From Prorocentrum cordatum (taxonomy: Eukaryota; Sar; Dinophyceae; Prorocentrales; Prorocentraceae), in contig CAUYUJ010005614.1 of the NCBI GenBank assembly GCA_963575745.1, positions 289,363 through 353,362 on the forward strand: a stretch of DNA of 64,000 nucleotides, in the 5' to 3' direction. Shown here in pieces: positions 41,985-51,824 of the stretch. Each line of letters opens with the position of its first letter. Positions within the stretch are counted from its first letter, which is position 1. Below the pieces are notes generated by a model that was not told the origin of the DNA, ran no database searches, and saw only the letters and a list, made by a program, of their open reading frames with translations. Both the position numbers and the translations under genes were made by a program.

Positions 41985-42140
41985 TGTAGGATCGTCAGGG
42001 CGCAACAGCTACGTTGATTCGCGGTGTTGAGTTCCCAGGAATGCTGCTCTGGCACGGTTCAGGATCGTCAAGACGCAACAGTCAGGTTGATTCGCGGCGT
42101 TGCAGTCCTGAGAATGGTGCTCTGGCACAGTTCACGATGT
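41985..42140. repeat. 73-bp tandem duplication
   Basis: AGGATCGTCAGGGCGCAACA (41988) recurs as AGGATCGTCAAGACGCAACA at 42061, each followed by GTTGATTCGCGG and a GGAATG/GAATGGTGCTCTGGCAC segment. Two to two-and-a-half copies. Confidence 0.7.
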
Positions 42141-42271
42141 TCAGATGGTTGCCTCTCAACGGGCCACTTCCCTCAGTCCCTCAGTGGACATGAACCCTAC
42201 TAGGCGCATATGGAAAAGAAGCTTGGAGGGAGGTTTATTGCAACATCGTTACTGGGTCTTGGGATTACACT

Positions 42272-42395
42272 TGTCCTCCTCCTCCTCCTCCTCCTCCTCC
42301 TCCTCCTCCTCCTCCACCTCCCCCTCCTCCTCCTCCTCCTCCTCCTCCTCCTCCTCCTCCTCCTCCTCCTCCTCCTCCTCCTCCTCTTCCTCATC
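42272..42395. repeat. TCC microsatellite
   Basis: TCC repeat with CACCTCCCCC interruption on the + strand. Confidence 0.9.
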
Positions 42396-42544
42396 CGCCA
42401 ATTCCTCCTCCTTCCTCCTCCCTTCTTCCCCTCCCCCATATCCGTCCTCCTCGTGCTCCTCCAATTCCTTATCCATCCTCCCCCTCTTAGGGTACGACGT
42501 CTCATCCAGCCCATTGCTCCACTGCATAACTCGTCTGGACATCG

Positions 42545-42895
42545 TTTCTGGCTGGGCTGGTTGGGTTACTTCTTGGCCGGCGGCTCCAAGCGAAATGTCG
42601 GGGAGCGGGTCAACAACGAACGGGGCGCGAACAAAGCTAATTGGCCGCAGTGGTAGGTGCACATGCGAGGGACAAAATGACAAATGCTGGTTGGGTTACT
42701 TTTTGGTTGGACGGCTCGAAGGACAGATCCAGTGAGCGGGATGAACGTCTGGGCCACAGAGCGAGATAATTGGCTGCAGAGGCACGTAGGCCGCTGTAGC
42801 GAGTGCACATGCCAGGGACAAAGTGACCCTCATTGGGGACCGTCGCAGGCATCCCAGCGGATGGGGACGCAAGCTGGTTGGGTTACGCGAAGCGT
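42545..42895. repeat. Two degenerate tandem copies headed by GGTTGGGTTAC
   Basis: GGTTGGGTTAC occurs at about 42559, 42691 and 42875. The first two are followed by TTCTTGG/TTTTTGG, a GGCGGCTC/GACGGCTC segment, AATTGGC, GCAGTGG/GCAGAGG and TGCACATGC(G/C)AGGGACAAA. Spacing is unequal (about 132 and 184 bp) because of an extra piece in the second copy. Confidence 0.6.
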
Positions 42896-43974
42896 CTAGA
42901 ATAGACTCATTCAAAGCCGAAATTTGAAGATCGCCACATAAGAGAGGCCGCTATCGAAAAGATGCCGCCAAACCCGATCCGTGGCCGCTTCCACGGCGCT
43001 ACGAGCGAAGGAAACACCCAAATCTACTGCAGGACAGCCCAGAAGTGCTATCAGGGCAAATCGAAAACTGTTGCTACCGCAACGACTCTCGCAGCATCAC
43101 GCCGTGTCCGACAAGATGCCAGCGGTGCTAGCCGAAAGCCTTATTACAATAAATTAGTACCGAATCTCACATTGCATTCTTCAACACGCAAGGGCTGCCG
43201 GCAGAGAACAAGCTGTCTGGCACGAAAAACGCGCGGAACTCTGGAGAGAAACGCATGCCCACAGGCTACGGGGCTGCTGCTGCCAGAGCAGAAGCTAGCA
43301 GGTGACGACACCAGCCAGTCTCCAGAGTCGAGCACATGCTCACGAGAGCGACTCCACTTTGTTCTCCAGAAGCCGCTTCGGAACGCCTTCCTGCCCGCGC
43401 CGAAAGACTCGCAACATGTTGATGGAACCTAAGCGAAAACAAGTAACAGGTAGGATGATGAAGAAATTGAGGACGATGCGGGGATGGTCCATCATACGCA
43501 GACAGTGGAGCCCCACTCCTGAAAAGAAACGCGACACTTGTCAATGGCTAGAATGGTAGGGGCTCGCCAAGCTTGAAGAATTCAAGGCTGGCGAAGCACC
43601 CAACCCACATATCCGGCGGATTGAGTTTGTTCCATCTGTGGGCCATGCAGCTCCCAACCTGTCACCGGGCCAGATTTATTCCATATGCATTCTGATTGTC
43701 AACGGAGATCGTTTGGGCCCGAAAACGGCCCCCAGGGGACGAAATACTATAGAACTCCAGGATTGAACAAATTATCCGCCCGAGGTTTGGGCTGGCGAAG
43801 ATCCAACCCTGACATTCCAACGTAGAGAACACTCTTGGACTGCTCGCCAGTCCCAGCGCACTGGGAGAAGTGGACGCTTGCGCGGTGAGCTGATGATCCC
43901 AACTGAAACCTTGGCAGGGGAGCAGCTCAGGGCCTAGGCGGGAGCGGTATTCGCACGAGGCTTGGAATTGGGTC
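42896..43974. other. Spacer, no gene recognised
   Basis: Lower GC than most of the window. A + frame at 42962-43432 (156 aa) is open but shows no family motif. GGCTGGCGAAG followed by an ATCCAACCC/CACCCAACCC segment occurs twice (about 43587 and 43790). Confidence 0.35.
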
Positions 43975-44292
43975 TTATTTCTTGGCTGGTTCGGGCACCT
44001 TTTGGACCTCTGGAGGCCTCCTCGTCGTCAGAAGATGAGAAGGCTCGGCGCGTAGCTCAAACTTCCTTCGGGCCCCCCTTGCCTTGGGTGGCACATATGT
44101 TGGGTGACTCAATGATCCGAACGTGACATTACAGAATCTGCACCGTGAACTTCCTGCGGGACTCTGGCCGGATGGCGAGGCAATGCATACCGCAGAAGCA
44201 TTTGTTAAGGGCCACTGGCCAGAATGCCGACGACAGCGGCTGCGGGCGGCAGCACATGAGGGCACGCCCGCGGCAAAACAAAACGATTGCAC
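43975..44292 (-). pseudogene. Possible coding scrap with CxxC motif
   Basis: 105-residue frame ending at a stop, with GSSRCRFCNVTFGSLSHPT then a basic tail VPPKARGARRKFELRAE and EVQKVPEPAKK. One CxxC and a Lys-rich C-terminus suggest a terminal exon or the tail of a retroelement protein; a second frame over the same bases is also open. Not recognised; low confidence. Confidence 0.2.
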
Positions 44293-44994
44293 TATACATC
44301 TGCGCTCGAAAAAAGAACCGTGAGCAGCTGGAAGTACTCCTCGACTGACAAATCCCTGAGACTATGGCCATCTTAGCGCCCTTCTGCGCCCCACTGAGGC
44401 TCTATTGGGCGATAGTGGAATCATCGTGACGGCTCAGAAGCCCATCGAAAGTGAATAGGCATGCTCCTTAACGCGTCCTTGGAGGGGGACTCTCTCCTCA
44501 TTATCCTCATCCTCCTCGTCCTCCCTCCCTGGAGGCGAACCTCACTGCGCCCGTCGTCCCAGACCTCGGGCCGAATCAGAGGAGGCGGTGGCGCAGGCTC
44601 TGCGACGCGCGGCGCTCGGCGTGGTCGTCGTAGCCGCCGCCTGCCGACTTTCGGGGCACTGGAAGAAGCTAAGACAATTAAGGATCGAAGCCTCTCTCTC
44701 TCCTCCTACTGTTGCGAGGCAGACTTCGGCGACGGAGCTGAAGCGTCTGATTATCCCCCTACTGCTCCTGCTACTGCTCCAACTCATGCTCCTGCACCTG
44801 CTCCTATTCTTCCTCCTCGTCCTTGAATCCGCAGCCCTGGCACGCACCTAACTTTGAGGTGCGTGTCCACCGGGGCTTAGGCGTATCGGGCCGCAGTCCT
44901 GGACTCGCAAAAAAGGGGAAGCGTTCGCCTTATTCCTATTAGTAATAATCTTAGTGTTAATAGCACGCTCTTCGTTTGCATATTACTATTATGT
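44293..44994. other. Spacer, no gene recognised
   Basis: Mixed sequence with a C/T-rich part (44500-44540 and 44755-44830). No supported coding feature. Confidence 0.35.
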
Positions 44995-44999
44995 CTCTT

Positions 45000-45592
45000 T
45001 TTCTTCCTCCTCCTCCTCCCCCTCCTCCTCCCCCCCCCTCCTCCTCCTCCTCCTCCTCCTCCTCCGCCTCCGCCTCCGCCCCCGCCCCCGCCTCCGCCTC
45101 CGCCTCCTCCGCCTCCGCCTCCGCCTCCGCCTCCGCCTCCTCCTCTCCTCCTCTCCCCTCCTCCCTCCTCCTCCTCCTCCTCCTCCTCCTCCTCCTCCTC
45201 CTCCTCCCTCCTCCCCTCCTCCTCCCCCCCTCCTCTCCTCCTCCTCCTCCTCATCTCCTCTTCCTCCTCCTCCTCCTCCGCCTCCTCCTCCTCCTTCTCC
45301 TCCTCCTTCCTCCTCTCCTCCCCTCCTGGTCCTCCTCTCCTCCTCCTCCTCTCTTCTCCTCCTCCTCCTCCTCCTCCTCCTCCTCCTCCTCTCTTCTCTC
45401 CTCCTCCTCCCTCCTCTCCTCCTCCTCCCTCCTCTCTCCTCCTCCTCCTCTCCTCCCTCCTCCTCCTTCTCCTCCTCCTCCTCCTCTCCTCTTCCTCTCC
45501 TCCCTTTCGTCCTCGTTCCTCCTCTTCCTCCTCCTGCCTCCTCCTCCTCCTCTCCTCCTCCTCCTCCTCCTCCTCCTCCTCCTCCTGCTTGC
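45000..45592. repeat. TCC/CTCCTC/CCTCCG low-complexity tract
   Basis: About 590 bp of polypyrimidine on the + strand, with a CCTCCGCCTCCGCC segment at 45060-45150. Poly-Ser/Pro/Leu and poly-Glu/Arg/Gly frames are artefacts. Confidence 0.9.
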
Positions 45593-45848
45593 CATCAACG
45601 GCTACGCCTCAGTGCATTTGATTTGGAGAACAGCCCGAGCGAGACGCCTCGGTCTGTCCTAGGAAACTCAGCTACGCGGTGATGTGTAAACGTGTAAACG
45701 GTAGTTCACCAATAAGAACTTGCCTCTGTAGGGGTCCTAGCGGGTTCATATGGTTAAGTGAGGTGGGGCGCCGATTTCGGCGGCAAGCCCAGGTGAGGTT
45801 CGCCACCGATTTCCGCGGTGCCTGAGTGCCCGGGTGCCCCGGTGCCTT

Positions 45849-46690
45849 ATAGCGCTATAGCCCTATAGCGCTATAGCCATATAGCCCTATAGCCCAATCG
45901 CCCTATAGCCATATAGCCCTACAGCACTATAGCCCTATAGCCCAATAGCCCTGTAACCCTCTAGACCAATAGCCCCATAGCCTTATAGCACTACAGACCT
46001 ATAGCCTAATATCCCTATAGCCCTACAGCCCTACAGCCCTGTAGCTCTATAGCCCTATAGCTATATTGCCATATTGCCCTATAGCCCTATAGCTCTATAG
46101 CCGACTAGCCCGGTAGCCCTATAACCAAATAGCCCCATAGTTGTATAGCCCTGTAGCCCTATAGCCCTACAGCCCTATCGCCCAATAGCCCGGTAGCCCT
46201 ATAGCCCAATAGCCCCATGGCCTTATAGCTTTATAGCCTGATAGATCTATAGCACTATTGCCCTATAGCCCTATAGCCCTATAGCCCAATAGCATCATAG
46301 CCCTGCAGCCCTATAGCCCAATAGCACCATAGCTTTATAGCCCAATAGCCCTATAGCGCAATGGCCCAATCGCCCTATGGCCCTATCGCCCTATAGCCCT
46401 ATAGCTCTATAGCCCTAATGCCTTGTAGCCCTATAATCATATAGCCCTATAACTCTATGTATATTCCTATAGCCTATAGCCATATAGCCAAATTGCCATA
46501 TAGCCCTATCGCCCTATAACCCTATGGCTATATAGCCCTACAGCCTTATTGCCTTATAGCCCTATAGCCCTATGGCCCTATAGCCCTATAGCCCTATAAC
46601 TCTATGTATGCCCATAGCTCTATGGCCCTATAGCCCTATAGCCCTATGGTCCGATAGCCCTATATCCCCATAGTTTCATAGCCTTGTAGC
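45849..46690. repeat. 8-bp CTATAGCC satellite
   Basis: About 100 imperfect units of CTATAGCC (GCCCTATA in register), with CAATAGCC, CTACAGCC and CATATAGCC variants, over 840 bp. It resembles but is not the dinoflagellate/plant-type telomere repeat CCCTAAA. No coding. Confidence 0.9.
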
Positions 46691-46767
46691 CATAAAACGA
46701 TGATGCTTGGATGTTCTCTCTGGTATCCTTAGATTATCCCACCACACCCGCCTTATCGGGGTGCTTG

Positions 46768-47394
46768 TCAGCGCAGTTTTCCTCGAATTACGAGTGCCCG
46801 AGACGGTGGGAGACTCGCACTGGGCACCGACCCCTTCACCTGAGCACCCGAGGAGTAAAACTTGAACAGGACACAAGTGAACACGAAGGCGTTGTCTGAG
46901 CTCGCCAGGGCAATGACTTTGTGCCCGAGCCGCTCCAACAACGGAGCGTCCGATCGAGAGTGCCCCCGACAGCCTTCAGCTTTCGGGCAGTCCTTGGACA
47001 TGGAACCTCTCAGACAGACTCTACATCTCCACAATGAGCTGATCACTTCCCATTGGTGCTGCAGCCACGAAGCGGCAGGGGCAGGAGGAGGAGGAGGAGG
47101 AACACGCTCCATCCCAAGGAACTCCACCCGAGGCCAGAGGGGGAGAACGGCAGCACCAACAGTGAGGACAGCCTCAGCAAACTGAACTCTGCCTCGGCCG
47201 CCCCACGAGTGGCCCCAGCAGCCCAGTAGGGCCGCGCAAAATTCTTCACCCACTGAAGGGCGAAAGGCCTCCTCGCTCGGCCCCAGGGCCGATATCACGA
47301 GACAAAAACGCCCATGGGCCTCAGACCACCAGTGGGATTGGTGAGCAAAGCCATTAAAACAATCATGAGTTGATGGGGCAGCCTGCCAGTCGCC
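46768..47394 (-). pseudogene. LINE C-terminal remnant (post-RNase H zinc region)
   Basis: The minus frame right after the purine-rich (GGA)n array reads GGDWQAAPSTHDCFNG, then RGRVQFAEAVLTVGAAVLPL, ASWLQHQWEVISSLWRCRVC, LLERLGHKVIALASSDN and FVFTCVLFKFYSSG, ending at 46768. The LWRCxxC...LGHxxxxAxSxxxxxxC layout matches the C-terminal zinc segment of dinoflagellate LINE polyproteins, where later Cys pairs are usual; here one is replaced by FK. Everything upstream (RT) is missing: the piece starts at the microsatellite border, as a 5'-truncated insertion would. The poly-Glu stretch that extends this frame to 47817 is microsatellite, not gene. Confidence 0.5.
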
Positions 47395-47541
47395 TCCCTC
47401 CTCCTCTTCCTCCTCCTCCTCCTCCTCCTCCTCCTCCTCCTCCTCCTCCGCCTCCGCCTCCTCCTCCTCCTCCTCCTCCTCCTCCTCCTCCTCTTCCTCC
47501 TCCACCTCCTCCTCCTTCTCCTCCTCCTCCTCATCATCCTC
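47395..47541. repeat. TCC microsatellite
   Basis: TCC with TTCC, GCC and ACC interruptions, abutting the LINE remnant. Confidence 0.9.
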
Positions 47542-47718
47542 AAGCTCGAGGCACGAGCACGCCCGCGCGGGGCGCGCGCCTCGGGTCGGCCTGCGAGCAC
47601 GTACCGGCGTGGGTCGGCGCTGCTGCGGGGCGGCGTTGTGACCACGTCCCGTGCTTGAGGGGGGCCTCAGCCAAGCCTGCAGAAGCATCGCAGGTACAAC
47701 GTTTACCTCATAGGCTAC

Positions 47719-48162
47719 ATGGACGACGACGGCAGGTGGCGCATGGCGTGTGGCTGCGCGTGCTGGCCGAGACGCTCCGGTGGCTGGGCGGCGCCGCTGC
47801 TCGGATTCGTGCTCCACTGCTGGTCGGAGGGTGCAGCAGCGCTGGGCGCCGCCCGCGACGCGGCCAGGGCTCCTGCCGAGAGGTGCGGCCTCAGCGCGGC
47901 CGACGAAGCGCGGCTCGGGCAGGAGGTCCTCGACCTGCTCAGGGGCACGCAGGCTGGAGCGCGCAAGGGGCAGAGGGCTACCGCGGAGGCATGGTGGCCA
48001 GCCAGCAACTCACCGCACAAGGCGGAGGCTCAAACGCAGACGGAACAAGGCAAGCTGGCTGACAAGACCGTGGAGCAGATGGCCAAGCGGACGGCTGCCG
48101 AGGGCGACGAGGAGCTGAAGACGGCGGAGCTCGAACCCCAGGGAGCCGAGTGGCCGCGGTGA
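47719..48162 (+). CDS. Unrecognised open frame, 147 aa
   Basis: MDDDGRWRMACGCACWPRR at the start, then ALGAARDAARAPAERCGLSA, EARLGQEVLDLLRGTQAGA and a charged helical end (VEQMAKRTAAEGDEELKTAE). The acidic/Ala-rich helical composition looks more protein-like than its shadow frames, but no domain is recognised and the start is arbitrary. It could be an exon, a decayed retroelement piece or chance in GC-rich DNA. Confidence 0.3.
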   Translation: MDDDGRWRMACGCACWPRRSGGWAAPLLGFVLHCWSEGAAALGAARDAARAPAERCGLSAADEARLGQEVLDLLRGTQAGARKGQRATAEAWWPASNSPHKAEAQTQTEQGKLADKTVEQMAKRTAAEGDEELKTAELEPQGAEWPR

Positions 48163-48890
48163 CCATCTGGACATGCTGCCTGGAGGCGGCGGTGCCGCCC
48201 GAGGTCAGGTCCGTGGAACAGGGTCCATCGTGGGCTCCACGGGGGCTGCCGCCAGACCCTGGAGAGGGTCTACTGTTTGGCAAAGCGGGGCCCAAGGCTC
48301 AGAGACGCCAAGCGGACGTCTGCCCAGCAGCTCGGAGCGGTGCGAGGTCGGGAGCCGCCTCGTTGGACGATGAGGCCCCTCCAGGAGCGGGGGTGCAGGG
48401 AAGCTCCTCCATATTGGTCGATGCGGCCCCCTGTCCGCGCGCAGCCAGGCGGGGTACGAGGTTGGCAGCTGGCCCCCCTCGGCGCGCCCCCGATTACTAC
48501 CCCCCCTCTTGCCCACTAGCCCCGCCTGCGGGAGGTGGTGTTCTAGCCTATCCCGCCGTGTACCATTATGAACCCAGTCCCCGGCAGCCACAATGCTGGT
48601 CTACCGCCAAGCCGAGGGCCGCAATTCTTGACATCATCGCTGGGAGCTGCCTCATGGGCCGATGCGGCCTCGCCTGGGGCAGGGGTGCGGGGATGCCTCC
48701 GGCCCCTGCCCCGCTGGATTGGCTGCATGCTGATAACGAATGCTCCACTCGACCGGCTGCGGGGGCAGGCCAGGGGAGGGGAGACAGCGCCATGGCCCCC
48801 GCGGCAGCGTGGTCCCCAGCCGCCGCCAGCAAGGGAGAGTGGCAGGAGCAAAAAACCTGCGAATTTTGGGAAACCTGGAATCACTACTGA
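48150..48890 (+). CDS. Unrecognised open frame, 246 aa, related to 50666-51334
   Basis: Residues about 60-95 read GARSGAASLDDEAPPGAGVQ, then GSSSILVDAAPCP. The same sentence occurs twice in the frame at 50666-51334 (GAKLGAASFAELASPGAGVQ, then ECSSLLADAAPAP). That recurrence at the protein level is the best reason to treat it as coding or formerly coding. The rest is Pro/Ala/Arg-rich. It ends CEFWETWNHY at a TGA inside the loop of the hairpin at 48861-48933. Function unknown. Confidence 0.35.
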   Translation: MAAVTIWTCCLEAAVPPEVRSVEQGPSWAPRGLPPDPGEGLLFGKAGPKAQRRQADVCPAARSGARSGAASLDDEAPPGAGVQGSSSILVDAAPCPRAARRGTRLAAGPPRRAPDYYPPSCPLAPPAGGGVLAYPAVYHYEPSPRQPQCWSTAKPRAAILDIIAGSCLMGRCGLAWGRGAGMPPAPAPLDWLHADNECSTRPAAGAGQGRGDSAMAPAAAWSPAAASKGEWQEQKTCEFWETWNHY

Positions 48891-48933
48891 AGAAAAACCT
48901 TGTTTGTAGTGATTCTGGGTTTCCTATAATTTC
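48861..48933. repeat. AT-rich hairpin at the end of the 246-aa frame
   Basis: Left arm GAATTTTGGGAAACCTGG + AATCACTAC (48861-48887) pairs with right arm GTAGTGATTCTGGGTTTCC + TATAATTTC (48906-48933); 11 bp next to the loop pair almost perfectly, 18-nt loop. It is AT-rich compared with its surroundings. Could act as an RNA 3'-end structure or be a small MITE; neither is proven. Confidence 0.7.
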
Positions 48934-49059
48934 GAATTACGGCAACCCATAGCCGGACGACTGCGGCGCGCTGGGCGTTGGCGCAGGAGTAGGGGACCCA
49001 ACAACGACATACACATAAAAACTCTAAGGTATGCGCGGATTCCTCGGATCAGCGCTGGA

Positions 49060-49125
49060 CCCCCCCTCCCTGGCGCGCGGAGCGCGCCTGGGGCGGCGCC
49101 GGAGGCGCCGCCAGGGGGACTGACC
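49060..49125. repeat. Two adjacent GC palindromes
   Basis: GGCGCGCGGAGCGCGCC followed by GGCGGCGCCGGAGGCGCCGCC-type sequence (about 49073-49112), each with a 3-nt loop. Very stable hairpins if single-stranded; flanked by CCCTCCCTGG and CAGGGGGAC, which extend the pairing. Confidence 0.75.
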
Positions 49126-49383
49126 TCCGAGTTCTTAGGTTTGTGACATTGCTTGTTCCCCTAAGGAAGCAGCCGAGAGCGGGGCCAGCGACAGGGCACG
49201 GCAACACGGCAGCAGGCCGAGGCGGCGGCGCAGGCAAGCAGAGCGCCCGCGGGATGCTGGCCCGACGAGCCCGCGCCACGGCGGCCGCGGCCGCGGCCGT
49301 GCGCGCGCCGCCCCTGCAGGCAACGACGCGGCGTGCCAGGCACAGGAGATTGTCGCCGAAAAACAAAATTACCCCAGTGCGAC

Positions 49384-50378
49384 CCTACCTAGAAGTTGGA
49401 GCCCCTAGGAAAGCAGCATTAGTTGCTATGCATGCTATGCTATGCTATGCTATGCTATGCTATGCTGCGCTATGCTATGTTATGCTATGTTATGCTGCGC
49501 TGCGCTATGCTATGCTATGCTATGCTATGATATGCTAGAATAAGCTAAGCTCTGCTATGTCATGCTGCGCTGTGCTATGCTAAGCTATGTTATGCGATGA
49601 TATGCTATGCTATGCTATGATATGCTATGCTATGCTGCGCTATGCTTTACTATGCTATGCTATGCTATGCTTGGCTATGTTGTGCTATGCTATGCTATGC
49701 TAATGCAGCGCTGCGCTATGTTAAGCTAAGCTAAGCTAAGCTAACCCTCTAGACAGAGCCTAGGTAGGGAGTTACACCCATGCTAGACCTGCTTGCGGGG
49801 GCTCCTGTCCGGCCATCGAGGCTAGCTCGGCATCTGTCGCACACTGCTTTTGCTTTGCCTGTCCTTTGCTTTGCTTTTGCTATTGCTTTGCTTTACTTTG
49901 CGTTGCTTGCGCTTTCGCTGCTGTTGCTTTGCCTTTGCTTTGCTGCTATGCTATGCTATGCTCTGCTATGCTATGCTATGCTATGCTGCGCTGTGCTATG
50001 CTGTGCTGTGCTGTGCTGCGCTATGCTATGCTATGCTATGCTATGATATGCTGCGGTATGCTATGCTATGCTGGGCTATGCTATGCTATGATATGCTATG
50101 CTGCGCTATGCTATGCTATGCTGTGCTCTGCTATGCTAAAGCTCAGCGAAGCTAAGATGAAGGTAAGCTAAGCTACGATAAACCTGAGCTCAGATGAAGC
50201 TAAGCTAAGCTAAGATGAAATAAGCTAAGCTACGATGAGATCAGCAACGCTAAGCTAAGGGGACGTAACTGGGGGAACCGCGGGGCGGATACTGGGGGAA
50301 CCGCCCGGGCCGGTTCCCACTGCCCGGCCCTTTAAGCCAAGAGAGTAAGAACCCTTCTAGGCAGAGCCTAGGTAGGGA
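49384..50378. repeat. Pentanucleotide TATGC and TAAGC arrays with shared border motif
   Basis: TATGC/TGCGC repeats fill 49428-49740 and 49947-50140, drifting to TAAGC/GATGA units at 50140-50260. A border motif AACCCTCTAGACAGAGCC + TAGGTAGGGA occurs at 49743-49770 and nearly identically at 50350-50378; a related inverted piece ACCCTACCTAG occurs at 49383. So two array modules seem to share the same edge sequence. Frames are poly-Cys/Ala/Met/Leu artefacts. Confidence 0.75.
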
Positions 50379-50407
50379 AAAAAACAAAAACCGCGGCACG
50401 AGCAAAG

Positions 50408-50631
50408 CTCGGCGGCGAGCGAGGGTGGGAAATGAGAAGAAGAAGGCCTTCTAAGAAGGCGGCGGGACTTCTGAGAAGCCATCGCGCCTTCTGAGAATTT
50501 TGCTGCGTCTTCATGGAAGACCTGGAAAACTTCCCAGAAGGCTGGGGAGCTTCTGAGCCTTCTGAGAAGTCCCCCAGCCTTCTGAGAGAGCCCGCCCCTT
50601 CTCACCTCCCCCCTCGCTCGTCGCCGACGAG
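50408..50631. mobile_element. MITE-like element, copy 2
   Basis: The left terminal repeat CTCGGCGGCGAGCGAGGG + TGGGAAATGAGAAG (50408-50439) is inverted at the right end (50599-50631: CTTCTCACCTCCCCCCTCGC + TCGTCGCCGACGAG). The interior contains repeated near-palindromes CCTTCTGAGAAG and variants (at least six). Its left end matches the right end of the 15539-15741 element with about two differences in 32. GAGCA occurs near both ends but not at matching positions, so the target duplication is unresolved. Confidence 0.7.
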
Positions 50632-50665
50632 CAGGAGAGCAGCGTAAAGTCTGGCGTGAGCGAGG

Positions 50666-51334
50666 ATGTCCACCTCGACAGTGCGGTCGCTTTCGCACGC
50701 AGCGATGCGGAGCTGGCCTCTCGGCGGCTTGCGGGCGCCATCATCGAGGGGAGCGACAAGGAGGACTGCCGCTAGACGGCGAACGCTGGCGTTCTTGGCG
50801 TGGGAGGCCATGCAGGCGAGCCCAATGACGCTGTCCAGCAGCTTGGACCTGGCTGCGGCAGCCGTTAGCCTGAGCGACGAGAACGGACAGGCTTCGGACA
50901 AGGAGCCGGACTACGAGGGCGGGCCCAGCTCGCAGGAGATCGATAAGGCTCCAGGGCCAGCAGCCTGGCAGGGTACGAGGTCGGGAGCCTCTTCGTTGGC
51001 CGTTGCGGCCCTGCCAGGGGCAGTGGTGCAGGGGTGCTCCTCCCTGTTGGCCGATGCGGCCCCCTGCCCCCCGCATGCGCGTCTGCCTACCGCCAGGCTG
51101 TATGGGCCAGCAGCACGGAGGGGTGCGAAGCTGGGGGCCGCCTCGTTTGCCGAATTAGCCTCTCCCGGAGCGGGGGTGCAGGAGTGCTCCTCCCTGTTGG
51201 CCGATGCGGCCCCCGCTCCGCGCGAAGACCCGTCAGGCAGTGCTGCTGGCGAGCATCACGATCTGGAGATCTGGAGGACCAAGGCGATGACTACAGTCGG
51301 ACCTAGGCCAGAAGAACATCTCTCAAGAACATGA
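50666..51334 (+). CDS. Unrecognised open frame, 222 aa, with internal duplication
   Basis: Early part: RTLAFLAWEAMQASP, then SSSLDLAAAAVSLSDENGQ and DKEPDYEG. Later part: two copies of a roughly 45-residue unit, GARSGASSLAVAALPGAVVQ + GCSSLLADAAPCP and GAKLGAASFAELASPGAGVQ + ECSSLLADAAPAP. The first module recurs at 51486-51680, and the second at 48150-48890. Such recurrence suggests a locally amplified coding family, but no known domain is seen and the start is only the first ATG. Confidence 0.4.
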   Translation: MSTSTVRSLSHAAMRSWPLGGLRAPSSRGATRRTAARRRTLAFLAWEAMQASPMTLSSSLDLAAAAVSLSDENGQASDKEPDYEGGPSSQEIDKAPGPAAWQGTRSGASSLAVAALPGAVVQGCSSLLADAAPCPPHARLPTARLYGPAARRGAKLGAASFAELASPGAGVQECSSLLADAAPAPREDPSGSAAGEHHDLEIWRTKAMTTVGPRPEEHLSRT

Positions 51335-51485
51335 GACCCTCCGCTGGCCAAAGCACACAGAACATCTGAGGGCACCCTGCCCAACGTTCACAAGAACAGC
51401 CAGCAAGACCAAGAACATCAGGGTTCCCTCCCCGAACCGACCTCGATCTTATAATACCTCGGTCCGACTGTACGAGGACTGCCAC

Positions 51486-51680
51486 GTGACGGTGGCCACG
51501 GAGCCGCTGGCGTTCTCGGCGTGGGAGGCCATGCAGGCGAGCCCAGGGGCGGGGTCCAGCAGCGCGACCCTGGCTGCGGCAGCCACCAGCCTCAGCGACG
51601 ACGAGCAGGCTACGGAAAGGAGGCGGACTACGAGGACTGCCATGAGATGGCGACCGAAAAGCTGCCTGCTACCGCGGTGA
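51486..51680 (+). CDS. Second copy of the WEAMQASP module
   Basis: Reads EPLAFSAWEAMQASPGAGSS, then SATLAAAATSLSDDEQATE, aligned residue for residue with the start of the 222-aa frame 0.8 kb upstream. It is followed by a different, Lys/Asp-rich segment, and the frame changes by 51700. Unknown function; may be a duplicated exon or repeat unit. Confidence 0.35.
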   Translation: MTVATEPLAFSAWEAMQASPGAGSSSATLAAAATSLSDDEQATERRRTTRTAMRWRPKSCLLPR

Positions 51681-51824
51681 GCAAGGCGGACACCGTCGCG
51701 ATCAACAAGCAGGAGAAGGTCAGGTTGTGTGGTCATCCGGACCCCAGCAGCACGGCGGCGACCGCGGTGAGCAAGACGGACACCGACGCGACCAACATGA
51801 GAAGGACGACGACGGATCGGCGCC

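Noticed and set aside
45849-46690. True telomere
   Set aside because: The unit is CTATAGCC, not CCCTAAA, and it is internal to the scaffold.
46768-47817. 349-aa protein with a long poly-Glu run
   Set aside because: The Glu run is microsatellite; only the part below 47395 has family resemblance, so only that was annotated.
49850-50171. Cys/Ala/Met-rich ORFs
   Set aside because: Products of the TATGC pentanucleotide repeat; the same text appears in three phases.
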